Assembly: GCA_032719365.1 (NCBI GenBank)
Contig: CM064870.1
Coordinates: forward strand, 28,785,066 to 28,849,065
Length of the DNA stretch: 64,000 nucleotides
Reading direction: 5' to 3'
From: Prinsepia uniflora
Taxonomy: Eukaryota > Streptophyta > Magnoliopsida > Rosales > Rosaceae
Shown here: positions 34,655-46,990 of the stretch, piece after piece
Numbering within the stretch: position 1 is the stretch's first letter
How the letters are laid out: the number at the start of each line of letters is the position of its first letter
The notes under the pieces: model-generated
What the model was told of the DNA's origin: nothing
The model's input: the letters and a program-made list of their open reading frames with translations, nothing else
Database searches by the model: none
Position numbers and translations under genes: made by a program

Positions 34655-36407
34655 ATGGCTACCCTGTTTACTTCCCTGCAGATGCAGACGACCTCTCTTC
34701 ATCGGCTTCATCCCTCTCCGTCTCCTTCTCAATCGGCGCTTTTCATAAAGCCGCAAATCTTGACGCTCTCGTCTCACTCTTCAACATTCTTGAATCCATC
34801 AAAGAGTCTGAAGCTTATTTCCATTGTGATTAAGCCCAGCAAGAAGTCGCATGGAAGTCCACTCTCTGTACGGATGTCCTGGGACGGTCCACTCTCCTCA
34901 GTCAAGTTGATCATACAGGGAAGGAATTTGGAGGTATTTTTAATTCTTAGCTTACTTTACGCGGGAATTAATTCATATTTTTTGAATCTTAAGCATTTTT
35001 AGATGTTTCAATCGATTTGCTTAAATATTATACGTGTGCGTTGTGTTTAAAATTTGAACGAAATTTTAAAAAAGCAGATTATGAACCAACATTAATTCTT
35101 AGCTCACTTTACATGGGAAGTAAAAATTAAAGTTTGGTTTTTTACTTCTTTTAAGCTTTTTTAGAATGTTTCAATTGATTTACTTAATATTATAAATGTG
35201 TGTTGTGTTTGAACTTTGAACTAAACAGCAGATTATGAACAAATCGCTTGTATGATATATTAACGCTATTTGTGGGTTGTACATTGTGTATAGAAATTTA
35301 AAAATCCATGTTATGTATTTTCTAATTCCACTATGATCAATGTATTAGGCGTAGTAACTAACAAAGGTTTGTTTATGTGAACAATGGTGATGACTATTGG
35401 CTGACACTGAGTCTGATGATGATTCTATCTAAAGATGCTATCTTTTGGTTTTTGCAATGAGTGGAATTTGGATGAGGATTTTTTATCTGTGATTTTAGCT
35501 ATCGGAAGCAGTGAAGAAGCATGTGGAAGACAAGGTTGGCAAGGCAGTTCAAAAGCATAGTCACCTAGCCAGGGAAGTTGATGTCAGGTTATCTGTTCGT
35601 GGTGGAGAGCTTGGAAAAGGCCCTAGGATTAGGAGATGTGAGGTAAAGACGTAGGGGCTTTTGCTTTATGTTATTCTGCAATTGCACAAAATGATTTGTT
35701 CATAAGGGATTGTGTATTTGTGTTTGTTTAGGTGACTTTGTTCACAAAGAAGCATGGTGTGTTCCGGGCTGAGGAGGAGGCTGAAACACTTTACGCAAGC
35801 ATAGATCTGGCATCTTCTATCATCCAGAGGAAGCTGAGGAAAATCAAGGAGAAGGAATCAGACCATGGCCGGCACATGAAAGGTTTCAACAGATTGAAAG
35901 TTAGGGAGCCTTTAATGGAAGTAATGGTAGAAGAGGAAGAGGAAGTTTCCCAAGAGGAGGAAGAAAACTTCATTGATGATGAGGTTGTCACTTGGATTTT
36001 TGCTTTCCTCCAAAGTCATTCACTTTTACATTTGACATGTGCTCATTCTCTTGTCATATTTTTGCTAGATTGTCCGAACAAAATACTTTGACATGCCACC
36101 TTTGACTGTCAATGAAGCAGTTGATCAATTGGAAAATGTTGATCATGACTTCTATGCTTTCCAAAATGAAGAAACTGGTATGAACTAGAATATCGTTGAT
36201 GCCTTTATTATCTCCTACATCAGTTTACTGTTTCTGTCATGCAATGGTTGAAATCTCCTCTTCATTCTCGCTTTAGGTGATATAAATATAATCTACAAAC
36301 GGAAAGAAGGAGGCTATGGACTTATTATTCCCAAAAGAAATGGCAAAGCTGAGAGATCGGAGCATGTGGTGATAGGAAGATCTAGAGACCATTCCGTGGC
36401 AGAATAA
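34655..36407 (+). CDS. PSRP1: Ribosome-binding factor PSRP1, chloroplastic (long hibernation-promoting factor)
   Basis: Five exons inferred: 34655-34933, 35499-35642, 35732-35983, 36069-36177 and 36277-36407, with GT/AG borders and consistent phase, giving 304 residues; the spinach protein is about the same length. Residues 1-70 are a Ser/Thr-rich plastid transit peptide. Then VRMSWDGPLSSVKLIIQGRNLE opens the S30AE/HPF N-terminal domain (exons 1-3, through TLFTKKHGVFRAEE and a glutamate-rich linker). Exons 4-5 carry the C-terminal dimerisation domain (KYFDMPPLTVNEAVDQLE, DHDFYAFQNEETG, YKRKEGGYGLI). The protein binds the plastid 30S subunit across the tRNA sites and silences it in the dark or under stress. 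The start is the first ATG in a good AAATGG context. Convergent with the mTERF gene; the stops are 345 bp apart. Confidence 0.93.
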
Positions 36408-36752
36408 AAAGCCCTAGCAAAATGCAATCCTGTACAGTTATGTTTTAAATTCGTCGTAGAATCAAATTTTGAAAGCCAAGAGGCATAATTTGTAATGCAT
36501 GTATGAAAGCTTTTAACTTTTAAGGATGCGCAATTACAAAGATCATTTCATTGGTGCCAAAGATCTGATATTACATATTTCACTGTCATCAGAGTAAGCA
36601 TTTGCTCGGTCATCTCTTTTTTTTTTAACATAACAAAAAGAACCTCAAATTGAGTTCTGTGAACAGATATGGAAAACAGCCAAACACATCTCAACTGGTG
36701 TTTTGTATACTTCCTTCAACAAATATGTTGGCTTCTTCGTCCAAAAGCTACA
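36408..36752. terminator. Convergent 3' region of PSRP1 and mTERF genes
   Basis: 345 bp between two convergent stop codons, holding the 3' UTRs of both genes. A run of T (36,617-36,627) and several AATAAA-like sites are the only visible signals. No ORF is supported. Confidence 0.45.
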
Positions 36753-38422
36753 TTATCTATCCGACATAACTACCACTTCCTCGTTTGGGTTCTCAACAAT
36801 GCGTGCTGGCTTCGTTGTCGAAAACATCTCAGATGAAACGGTCAAGAGCTTATTCAGTGACAATCCTTCCCCTAAAACCTTCTTCCTTTGTTCATACCTG
36901 GATTTGATTCTGTCATCCAGCTTGTAGCCGAGGAAGGCCGGAAAGTTCAACAACTCTCCAACTTCACGACCCATGTCGTGTATCAAGTAGTCTATCTTCT
37001 TCTCCAAAGCAGTATGACTGTATTGCAGTATCTGAGGATGCTTGGTGCTCATGACAACAATGTCATGACATGAAAGCCCGTAATTCAAGAATAAACCTAT
37101 TACCTTTTGCAGATTGTCACAGCTTGTTCTGCTGGCCGAACCCAACGCTGCTGCCAAGTCTTTTGTTCTATGTTTATAACCAATCTTCACCAAAAGGGCA
37201 AGTTTATATGCAAGGTTGCCTTCAAAAGACAAGCCGAGAAACACGGGTGCTTTAACCAAAAACTTGTAGATTTCGTTGGAGCTCAACCCACATTGCTTCA
37301 GAAAATGTAATCTCGGACGCATTTTCCTCTCCCTGCTGGCACTAACAACGTTGGGAAAAACAAGCAAAATCCTGAAAATCTGATCGTCAGTTAAGCCGGC
37401 ATACGACCTCAAAAGCTCAACATGGCCTTTTGTGTGATCCACAGTGTAGGTCAAGATTGCAGGGAGTTTGCCCAAAAGAGTCCCTGTGGCTTCCTCATCT
37501 CCACCACTAACCTCTGTAAGAAACCCAACTCTTGGGATCAGCTGAGCTTCCCTGTCAAAATTAAGAAGTGTTGGACGCCTTACAATCAAATCAATCCCAC
37601 CAAAGGGGGTGAAGAATGTGATTGTCCTTTCGATTTCTTCAACTGACTTGAGACACAATGCCTTGTACAAATTAACCTGGTTGAGAACATTAAAAATCTT
37701 CTCTTGAGGAACTCCTTTTTGAAGAAGCAATCTGAATTTTTTATCAAAACCCACCAAGAATCTTGCTTCTGTTGACACAAAAAGCCGCTTTAGCTGCAAA
37801 GGCTCAATCTTTCCTTCCAAATCATCAAGCACAAAATGTAGGAAAGCATCAACTTCCTCTGCGGTTAATAGACTCGGAAATTTCGTTACCAAGTGAGAAA
37901 GCACAAGGGCATCAATTCCCACAGAACGGAAGGACGCAATCCGAGCGCGTAGTGAATCCAAAGATATCGATGCAAGAGCTGGATTCTTATCCAAAATCAC
38001 TTGGGTTTCTTCCTCGTTGATTCCAATCTCTTGAAAGAATGAAAATAGCATACCTGGAACAAGATACAACAAACAAAATCATTTGTCTTTGTTGCAGGCA
38101 ATGTGCTTGAGAAAATGACTCTGAGAGTTTGCTTACCTGTTTCGGGGAGGGCATTGATAGGCGAGTTGATGTAACGGCATTGGATAAGAAACTGTTGACT
38201 GGGTCGAAGACCCACCTGGGTGAATAATGGGTTTAGTTCAGCATTAGTGGTTCGGGTGAACTTCAACAAAGAAAACCATTCGTGGTTGCGGAAGGTTGTG
38301 AGTGATGACGGCGAGAATGGAGCAGTGGTTGGAAGAGCTTGTGGGAATGGAAAAAGAGATTCAGAAGAAGAATAAGGATGAGGGTGCATGAACAAAGCGT
38401 GTGCAGCGACCATGTGCGCCAT
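36753..38422 (-). CDS. mTERF-family transcription factor, chloroplastic (mTERF8/pTAC15 type)
   Basis: Two exons, 38422-38137 and 38053-36753, with an 83-bp GT/AG intron, giving 528 residues. Exon 1 encodes a His/Pro/Ser-rich N-terminus, likely a plastid transit peptide. Exon 2 is a run of mTERF repeats of about 30-35 residues with the usual conserved Pro near each repeat end (for example FPSLLT, LPAILTYT, FPNVVS, APVFLG, HPQILQYS, FPAFLGY). The C-terminal FPAFLGYKLDDRIKSRY segment and the KIEPLQLKRL region match what I recall of Arabidopsis pTAC15/mTERF8, a component of the plastid transcriptionally active chromosome. Members bind plastid DNA or RNA and affect transcription termination or splicing. 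The paralogue assignment is from memory and is less sure than the family. A gene in the ORF's other frames is not supported. Confidence 0.9.
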
Positions 38423-39110
38423 AAAAATGGTCTCTTGGCTTTGAATGGAGCTTTATTGACAGACAGTCTTAATCATCGGATTGGAAATGGCTAGCCGGGG
38501 AGGGAGAGACGATTTGAAGACATACATCCAGGGCATACTCAAATGGACTTCTGCTTTGTTAACTTACAGGCCCACTGAGCCTATTGAACACATTGTCCTC
38601 GCCAATTATACAAGCCCACTGGGCCTATTGAACACATTGTCCTCGCTATTATAATTGGCATCAGACTTTTGTCTCTTTGGATTGAACAGTAATTGCACAT
38701 CATCAAGAACAACAGTTGCAGCTAGTAACTTTCATACTGATATTGCAAATGACAAACAACAAAATCACAATCACTACTTTCACAAGATTCTGACTCCCAA
38801 AGAGAAGGCAGATGGATTATAATCATCGCCATCTCGAATGACTCCTGAGAATGACCAAGCTAACCAATTAGGTCTTGCAACGCCGGCAGCTAGCTCTTTC
38901 CGCTGTAAAACTTTTTTTCCGGCAGCTGATCAATCAAGACCTGTATTGCTTTTGCATCTCTTTAAGACACTTCCTAGGAATCTTTCCTCCATTTTTATTG
39001 TCTGTAGGAATTCCTTTAATGAGTATAACGGAGGAGTCGCCCTTTTTCATTTTTCTTGGTGATCTGTTTAAAAGAAAGCTGCAAGACATTGGATAAGGGA
39101 GGATAAATAT
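38423..39110. other. Intergenic region with a 44-bp tandem duplication
   Basis: The unit GCCCACTG.GCCTATTGAACACATTGTCCTCGC (two copies, about 38,570-38,657) is duplicated with a short spacer. It lies upstream of the mTERF gene and downstream of the conserved unknown gene. No gene seen. Confidence 0.6.
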
Positions 39111-41189
39111 TTAGTTCAATACAAGCAGCAACAGAAGAATACTGAAATTACATACTGCAGGTGCACAATGCAAATACCCTTTTTTTGAATCTTTGCTTTT
39201 ATTATCGGGCATGCCTTTGGGAAACTCCTTCCCTCTGTCATTAAGATTATCTGGCGCGCCCCTACGCACTTCGTTGCTGGTGTCATTCTGTGATTTCTGT
39301 CCCTGACAATAATGCAACGAAAAAAACTTACATGTCTTGGTTTTATATGCGAAAATAATGAGATTAAAATATTAAATGAATGCTACAGTTCAGAGGAAAG
39401 ATAGTCTGTTTATGAACCCATTGGTTTTCAAAGTAATTCATCGCAGAGCCCCTTTTAGACAGCTATATATGTCATGCTGTGATTCCTTACTTAATTATGT
39501 TAAGCTACATTTAGATGCTACACTGAAAATTGCAACATAAAATATAATCAGTTCTTCACGATAACTCTCGATATCCAGCCAAAATATCAAAAGCATTGAA
39601 AGGCTAAGAAAAAGAGACATGAATACAGTAACAAAGAGCACAGAGATGAATTGACTAGAGTTAGAGTTCTAAATTTCACAAACGGATACAAAACCAAGAG
39701 AGGCTATTCATGCACAACTCAGGCCTTACATTTTTCAATATTAAATTTATCCAACTCAGCGTTATATCTAACTAAAAGAATGCTTGAAGTACGAAAATGA
39801 AACAACCATGAGCATATGATAAGCTCATATAACTCTGAATTCTGAAACAAAATTAGATTGGATGAGAAGAATAAACATAAAATCTTGAATATGCATTATC
39901 TTCGACTTCTAGTGATGTGGAGGGTATGAAAATAATAATATCAAATCTTAACTTGAAACCAACATGATGAGAATCAAAACACATGAAATAACAACCTAAA
40001 AGCGAATTTTCACACTAGAAATGACCATTTCGAAAAAAAGATTTAGACACCAACTGATTTCACGAATGGGACATACTAAATCTTTACCAACAATTTCATT
40101 GTGATATCAAACAAATTAAAGCATGTGATAACGAAAACAAAATATAACAAATTACAGAATTGGTAATTCAGCAGTCACCTCACAAGAAAATATGTTCATA
40201 ATCACAATCCTATGGCAAGTAATCTCACAATCACAATAAAGAAAGAAATATCGAAACATATAAATAAAGGTTTAAAGACAGAATCTTTATCTTACTCGAA
40301 TTGAGTTGAGTGCTACACATTCCTCCTCCAAAGCTGAAACCTTTGCTTTCTTCTTATCAATGTCATCATCACAAGCTTCAACACCAACCGCCTCATCCAC
40401 CACTTTCCTCTTATGTCTCCCAAAGCCTCTCACTTTGACCTTCTTCTCCCTAACTTTCCACACACTCTTCCTCCTGAACACCACCTTCTCCGTCTTCCAA
40501 ATCCGGCAACTTGTATCAATCACTGTCACTTCGCTCCTCGAATACCCTTGCATCTCTCTCATCTCCCCCTTTTCTTCCCCTTCCTCTGCTCCCACCTCCT
40601 CACCTTCCCCACAACCCGCATTCTCCAATTCCTTCTTATTCTCTGAGTTCAAAGACCCCGTCTTCTGAAGGGCATTCTCGCCATTTCGCACAAACTCCGA
40701 GCTCTTCTCTTCTGTGACGTTGTCAGATGGAGTGTTGCTGTTAGAGTTGGTCGTCGAAGTCATACAAACTCTGGGGTTTGTTTGTTTTCTGGCAATCTTT
40801 TTCCCTGAAAGTTTAGAACTTTCGTCAGAGCCGCCCATGAAAAAGAGCTCCGACAGAACATTGTCCATTAACCCCATCAATGCCTCTCCCTGGTTGTCCT
40901 GGTTCGAGGATTCCGAGCGATTCGCGACTTGGTCAGTATCCGGCCGAGTCAACTCGATAGACGCTGAAGCATTACCATTCGAGTATTCCGAGGAAGTGGT
41001 TGTCGGATTTCTGCTAAGGAAGAGATCGAGGTCGAAATTGTCGCCGCTCGGGAAGCCCTTGTTGGACCGGAGCCGGTCCAGCCAGTTCGAACCGGACTTG
41101 CTGCCGGGCACCGAACAGAGCATTCCGAGGTGGACAACTAGATGATAAGCAGCTAAGAAAAGAGCGTGGTGAGCTTCAATCGACAACAA
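39111..41189 (-). CDS. Conserved plant protein of unknown function (WLDRLRS / VIDTSCRIWK family)
   Basis: Exon 1 is 41189-40296 (298 codons). A probable last exon is 39302-39111, joined by a GT/AG intron of 993 bp in the same phase, giving about 361 residues. The N-terminal part has SGSNWLDRLRSNKGFPSGDNFDLDLFL, and the C-terminal part of exon 1 has VTVIDTSCRIWK..KVVFRRKSVWKVREKK (only short motifs quoted). I recall both motifs from uncharacterised proteins across angiosperms. In between is a long low-complexity stretch rich in Ser, Asn and Glu, with an EGEEVGAEEGEEKGE run, so most of the protein is probably disordered. The basic RRKSVWKVREKKVKVRGFGRHKRK region suggests nuclear localisation. 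The last exon could be wrong or an alternative end. No function is known to me. Confidence 0.75.
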
Positions 41190-41415
41190 TTGCAGTCAGG
41201 GATGGACGGAGATTAGGCGTCGGACTTTGTTGTGGAAAGTTTCGGGTTCGAAGCTTGAGAGTTGAAACGTCCGTGGGTGATAAAATTGGGGGTAAAGATG
41301 AAGGAAGGGGTTGCGTGGTCTGTTGTGTGACATGGCAGGGTATGTGACTTTCACAATCAACGTGAAGTACGTGGGATTGGGAATGCTTGGCTGAGGCACT
41401 TGGAGCCTCCGCCAA

Positions 41416-42369
41416 TTTAAATTAAATTAATTAAAAATAAGAACCTTGAAAGTTAAATTTTTTTATTAATGATTAGATACATAGATAAAATTTATAAATT
41501 ACCTCTAAGGAGTTATTATTTTAGAAATCCTTGATTTAATGATTTGTTTTGTTTATGTACTACATGTGTTTCCTTATAATATAGTATAAATTCCTTATAA
41601 CTTTTAAGTTTCATATTTTTATCTTGTGCATGTATTACTTTTCCATATTTTTTTTTATTTTTAGTAAATATCTTATTAATATAGTATAAATTCCTTATAA
41701 CTTTTAAATTCCTCATTCAAACTGGTAGGTTATCATTGGATTTTGACCCGTTCTGATGGTAATTATTTGGGTTTTCATTATTTTGAAGTCTAAATTGCTC
41801 TAATTTACGCGAAAAATAGATCATATTTCTTGCCGCTAATTTGATATTAATAAATTGCTCAAAACGAATTATCATATGTACTTATAATCTCATCTGGTTA
41901 AAACTTGATTTTATTTAGGGAAAATTATTACTTGCCGTTAAGTAACAAGAATTCTAAAAAACCTTTTCACCCATGACTCACCTTTATTTTTTTGGTACAA
42001 TTTTCTTTAGTTCATGGCTTGATGCGTGTAGGCCTATCCAAAAACAAATCTCAATGTTCCTATGAACGAAATTGTTTATTTAACCCTTAGACATCTATCG
42101 TCGAAAATATTTGGAAACAGATAACTAATAACTAATTAAATAAATTTGCTTAAAGTCACATTGAAATTCATTTTAGGGGGACCTCCATTAGTCAAGTCAT
42201 CAGCTAATGGAAATTTTTCTAAAATATAGGACAGTAGGAAACAAGTGAAATGTTTTAAAGAATTTAGTGTATATTTTGAAAATTTTGGGATAATTCTAAA
42301 AGTTAGTGTAACCAATGATACTGTAATTTTCATTTTCATTTGCAATAGTGGCAATTACATTTAGGTACC
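41416..42369. other. AT-rich intergenic stretch
   Basis: Upstream of the unknown conserved gene and up to the retrotransposon nest. A repeated phrase AATATAGTATAAATTCCTTATAACTTTTAA occurs twice (about 41,578 and 41,678). No gene seen. Confidence 0.55.
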
Positions 42370-43020
42370 CTGTTGGACATCGTACCAAATTTTGTGTACA
42401 ATGGCTTGAGAAAGAGTAATCTATTAATGCAGTAATGTGTTATTTACATAAAAATAATGTGAATTAAAATTTTTGTTGTAAATAATCTACATTGGTGTCT
42501 ATTTATATAACGGGGTACGAGTGGTAGATATGTCATTTGTATATATATATTAATCCCTTTTTATTATATAAGGTAAGATACCGTTTTATTTATTAATTTT
42601 TCAGAATACAAAATACACATTCATATATTTTCTCTATGTCTCTCCTTCTCTAAAAACTCAAGTTCCTCAAATCATTCACATTATCAATACGAACAGCTCA
42701 AAAATCGAGAATTGCACAAGTGAAGGATCAATTCAATCAAGTAGCTTTTTCGTTTCGCAAGTATTCATGTTTTTTATTGAATCAAAACCCTAGAAACATG
42801 ATTTTTTAGGATTGTTGATTCTTGATCAACCATAGAATTAATTTCCCCTTGAAGCCCATAATTACATACTGAGATTTAATTGATGTTAATTATTAGATTA
42901 ATTGCTTCAATGTTTGGGATTGATTTGAATAAATTATATGTTTGATAATTATTGATAATTGTTCAAAAAGGTTATGATGTTGAATAACGAGTCAACTTGA
43001 CATTGTTTGATATTGATAAT
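42370..43020 (+). mobile_element. Candidate 5' LTR of the copia element
   Basis: The segment starts TGTTGGACATCG and contains a TATATAT-rich promoter-like stretch and a leader similar to copia LTRs. Near 43,012 is GATAATTGGCATGG, where related elements have the primer-binding site GATAATTGGTATCAG, so this may be a decayed copy. Ends are uncertain. Confidence 0.35.
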
Positions 43021-43136
43021 TGGCATGGAAATTGGATCCATGCTTGCATGATATTTGGCTGCAAATGACAATTGGCTTGCGGCTGCTCAACTAAGAAAAA
43101 AAATGGTTTCATTTTTTTTGTGTTAGGGCATCTGTA

Positions 43137-43450
43137 GTAAAGGCCCCAGCTCATGAGAGAAGGCGCAACAAGCCAAGAGAGGAAGAAAACAATTGAATAA
43201 AGGCCCATAAGGCCACAACCCACAATCCAGAAGGCCATGCGAAAAGAAGGCCTAGCAGGCCAAGAAAAAAACAGGGGACCGGCCCAGAAGTTCAGGAGCC
43301 CATGGTGGTCTATAAGGGGACCGGCCTAGAAGGCCAGAAGCCCACTTGGATGGCTTAGGGCCCGGCTTGGCTTGGCTTGCCGGCTCAGCTCGTCGGCGCA
43401 GCTCGCCATCCGGCTCGACTCTAGCGGTAGCTCGGTTAGGCTCCGACCAA
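43137..43450. repeat. GC-rich low-complexity block of AAGGCCC-type repeats
   Basis: In an AT-rich setting, this block repeats AAGGCCCA, AGGCCAAGAA, GGCCAGAAGCCCA and then GGCTTGGCTTG / CAGCTCG units. The composition differs sharply from the flanks and it lies between the leader and gag of the copia element. No coding is supported. Confidence 0.6.
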
Positions 43451-43807
43451 AAAAAAAATCAGCATTTCGTCCATACCCTTCGACTCTTAAAACATAAACA
43501 TGTATGCCTGAAGCATACAATATACCCTTAAATTAAATGTTAATAGCATTTATTTCTAACATCCATGCATGTTACATAGTATTATATTGCTTAATTGTTT
43601 ATATGTGTATTTCATTGTTTTAATATCATTTAGGAAATGTTATAGACTAATAGTAAACAAAATGAACCTGAAGTTTCCTTCATAGATTCATCATTATATG
43701 CTTATCCCGAATTAGTCATATCATGTTGTAGAACCTGAAGTTCTCATTAGTTGTTTATGGATGTGTTTTCCCAAAGCACTAATATTGCCATTTACTCCTT
43801 GTAGAGA

Positions 43808-44840
43808 ATGGAACATTTCAATAAACTTGACTTCAATGCACTAGAAGTTTTCGGGAGAACTTACTATCAGTGGACTGAAGATGTAAAACTTCATCTCATT
43901 ACAAAGAGAATCTGCTCAACCATCCAAGAAGACAACATGACTTCTAAGCATAAAAAGGCGGATGCTATGATTCTCATTCGGAAGCATATGGATCGCACAC
44001 TACAGTGTGAATACCTCGATCAAGAAGACCCGAGAGCACTATGGATTTCGCTCGCAGATCGATTCGATCACCAAAAGGATATTCTCTTGTCTAAAGTAAG
44101 ACATGATTGGAATAACCTTCGTTTTCAAGTTTTCAAATCCCTGAACAAATATAACTCTAAGATATGTCGTATCTGATCTTTTCTCAAATACTGTGGGGAG
44201 GAGCTCACTGAAGTTGACCTCTTTGAAAAGACATTCTCCACATTTCCTGCCTCTTGTATTGTCCTACAACAACAATAACAATACAGAGAAAGGAAATTTA
44301 CCAAGTTCACAGAGTTGATTACTACTCTGTTGCTCGCTGAAAAGAACAACAGTTTACTGATGAAGAATGATCAATCTTGACTCGTTGGTATGAAAGAAAC
44401 ACCTTTTCTTGAAGAAAATATTGTTTCCCAACGTGATTCAAATCGCAAGTAGAGAAACCGGGTTCACAGGATATGCGCAGGACGTAACCGTTTTAGACGT
44501 GGTGGACAGCTCTATGATCGAGATCAAGGTTACCATGACCCGTGCAGCCGAGGTAATCATGGTCGAGGTCAATGTAGTGGGAATCGCCATCAATCAGCTC
44601 TGAGAACCTGATATGAGAGGACCTCTGATCTGACCTGTCGCCACTAGAATCAGAACCAGCAAAACCTATGGTATAAATGCGGAGGACGCGATCACTAGTC
44701 ACGCACCTATCGTGCTTCAGCTCGTTATTGCAGAGTATCACGTTGAACGTGGAACTTGAGAGACTAACTTTGCTAAAAGACTAGTTCTTGTTGATACCAC
44801 CCTTGTGATTACTGATTTACAAATTGCCGCTAGACATGAC
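43808..44840 (+). pseudogene. Copia-type gag pseudogene (UBN2 gag with zinc knuckle)
   Basis: The first 122 codons are open and match the plant gag order FNALEV.G..Y..W, MILIRKHMD..LQCEYL, LW.SL.DRFDHQKDILL, YNS. The same frame continues for about 250 more codons through several single stops (44,174, 44,276, 44,378, 44,451 and others). It reaches a zinc-knuckle segment at about 44,672 (WYKCGGRDH..SRTYRA), in which the first and last Cys positions have changed (Trp/Tyr). After a frame change at about 44,720 the typical gag tail (ETNFAK..VDTT) is readable. It is inactive by many mutations. Confidence 0.85.
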
Positions 44841-45059
44841 GAGGCTTGAGACCTCGAATACATGGATATGATCAGTACTTGTGCTGTTTTTTTTTTTCTG
44901 GATATTTTTTTTAATGATTTTGGATAATGTTTGGTGATTTCTATTTATTTTGAACTTCTTTTGTTTTCTGCTCGAATACTATTCATTTTATTTCATTTAT
45001 TTATTTTCATAAATGAAATTTTAATTTTTAATTAAATTGATGGTTAGGCATGTCAAGTG

Positions 45060-45299
45060 GGGAAGTTTGTTGTCTGGCCAACAGTGCTATCACGCACACT
45101 ATCCGCCGAGATATGATATTTTTTTTCAAATTTAATACCTAACCATACCCCTGTCACAACTATATTCGACTAATCAAACTTGGTTGAAAGCTCTGGTAGA
45201 GCCCAGTTTATGTTATCCACAGGTAACATATTTACTATTGATGAACCTTTATATTCTCCACATTCCAGAAGATATTATGGCATGACCAGTTTGGACACC
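45060..45299 (+). pseudogene. Copia pol fragment: protease to GAG_pre-integrase, part 1
   Basis: Translation shows the aspartic protease signature region CLANSAITHTIRRD, where relatives carry D at the N position; the active-site Asp is therefore lost. The frame then degrades, and the beginning of the GAG_pre-integrase motif appears at the right edge (ILWHDQFGH). A non-coding AT-rich spacer of about 180 bp separates it from gag. The LTR that starts at 45,300 splits the motif. Confidence 0.7.
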
Positions 45300-46990
45300 T
45301 GATAGGTCATAATTTTTGCATGTTTTATCCATAACTTAATGCCCTTTTACTTATATTTTGTTAATATTTCATTCTATGCAATTGGAGAAAATAATATATT
45401 TTGTGAGAAATGTGTAGATCAAATAGAGCTTGAAATTGCGAGAATTTGGGCGAAAGAATCACATAAATCGGAGTTGAAACGAAGAAGTTATGAAGGAAAG
45501 AAAATGACATAGTAATTTGATGGATACCCACTGAAATCACCATAAGGGAGTCCTTGAGCATGCATTGTAGCGCGTCCTCAGATTCGGTGCGCGCCTACCG
45601 AAATCTTGAATGCTCCTTCCGCGCGAATGTGCTGAAGAGGTGGATCCCGATTCGGTGGACTGCCACCGAAACTGTTCCAGCAGCTTTAATTCCGGATTTC
45701 CTTCTATTTTTAGGTTATTTTCAAGTTCGTTCCACATTTATTCTTCATATTGTATAGGGATTTTAGTCCTATTTCCTTTTGTATTCTTATTTTTAATTCC
45801 TTTACGTGTAGGAAAAGTTTTAATTAGATTTTTGAATTAATTTGGAAGTCTTTTCCTTATAGAATTTAATTAAAAACTCATATTTTTAAGAGGATTACTT
45901 ATTCTCTTATAAATAGGGGCATTAGGGTTTATTGTAGGGGGGGCGAATTTACATTCCTAGGTCCCAAAACTCTATCAAAATTCATACTCAATTTATATAC
46001 ATAGTTAGCCGCATTTTATAATTGTTTTATTCTTTTGGATTCAAACTTGTGCTAAGGAGGATGTGAGACTTGGGAGAAGAAGAGTGTTTGAGCCCCGTTT
46101 CCTACTCCTTGCTATTCTTTAGTATTTGTGTTTATTTATTCTTTTATCGTTTTAAGTTTCTTATGCATTTAATTATGTTATTCGTTAATTCAATAATGTT
46201 TGAATAGTGTAATTAGGGCTAGGGTTACTTGAAGCCCTAGCCATGTTAGTTCTTACTTAGATTTCTGGCTCTTGATTATGATTGTTATGCATGCCTGGAT
46301 TTGTTGGAATACTGCGCTTCATGAACTCAATTTATGCTTATAAGCTTAGCTACCTTATTTGTGTATAATTGTCGATGTAATTGCTTGACGGATCACCCCG
46401 ATGTTTGTATTCACCCTGCAATTTATAGCATCACGTTTAAGAGGGGGAATCTTATTCGTAATCTAAACTCATGACTTCCTAGGTCTGCACATCACTTTTC
46501 TAGGGATAGTGTAGTGTCATTAAATCTTCTTTATGTTTCATGCATTATCACGCACCATCGATAATAGTTGTTTAAGGGCGGGCACATCACGCTTAAACAT
46601 GCAATCTAAGAGAAGATAATATGTGTGGAGTGAACCTTAGTCGGACCCCTGCACGAGCACTTAATTTAGATACATGAATAGTAATATAATCATGGAAATC
46701 TAACGGAACTATAATTGGTAAAGGTGGATAGAAACCCTAGCTCGACTTAGTTAGTTAATCTTAGTTAATTTACTTACATTCATTCACCGCGACAACCCCC
46801 CCATATTTGCATTTTAATTACTCCACTTAGGTCAATTGGGTTAAAGGGAATTGGAAATCATTGAGCAAGTCTTCGTGGGATCGACCTTTGCTTGCATCTA
46901 TACTATCTACACTTCTTGTGTGCTTGTAAAGTTTATTATACGTAGAGGTTTTTCCTAGTACATCTTTTGTGCTTGGTAAAATCTCTATCA
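45300..46990 (+). mobile_element. Solo LTR, family C, copy 2, inside copia pol
   Basis: A 1,691-bp LTR beginning TGATAGGTCATAATT and ending CTCTATCA. The flanks ACACC (45,295-45,299) and ACATC (46,991-46,995) are a target duplication differing by one base. It carries a CTTATAAATAGGGGC TATA box at about 45,907 and a TACTATCTACACTTCTTG..CTTGTAAAGTTTATTATACGTAG end region shared with the fragment near 10,300-10,370. The coding frame of copia pol continues directly on the far side, confirming a simple insertion. Confidence 0.9.

Noticed and set aside
40714..41145. 143-codon open frame on the plus strand
   Set aside because: Antisense to the first exon of the conserved unknown gene; the minus frame has the conserved motifs.
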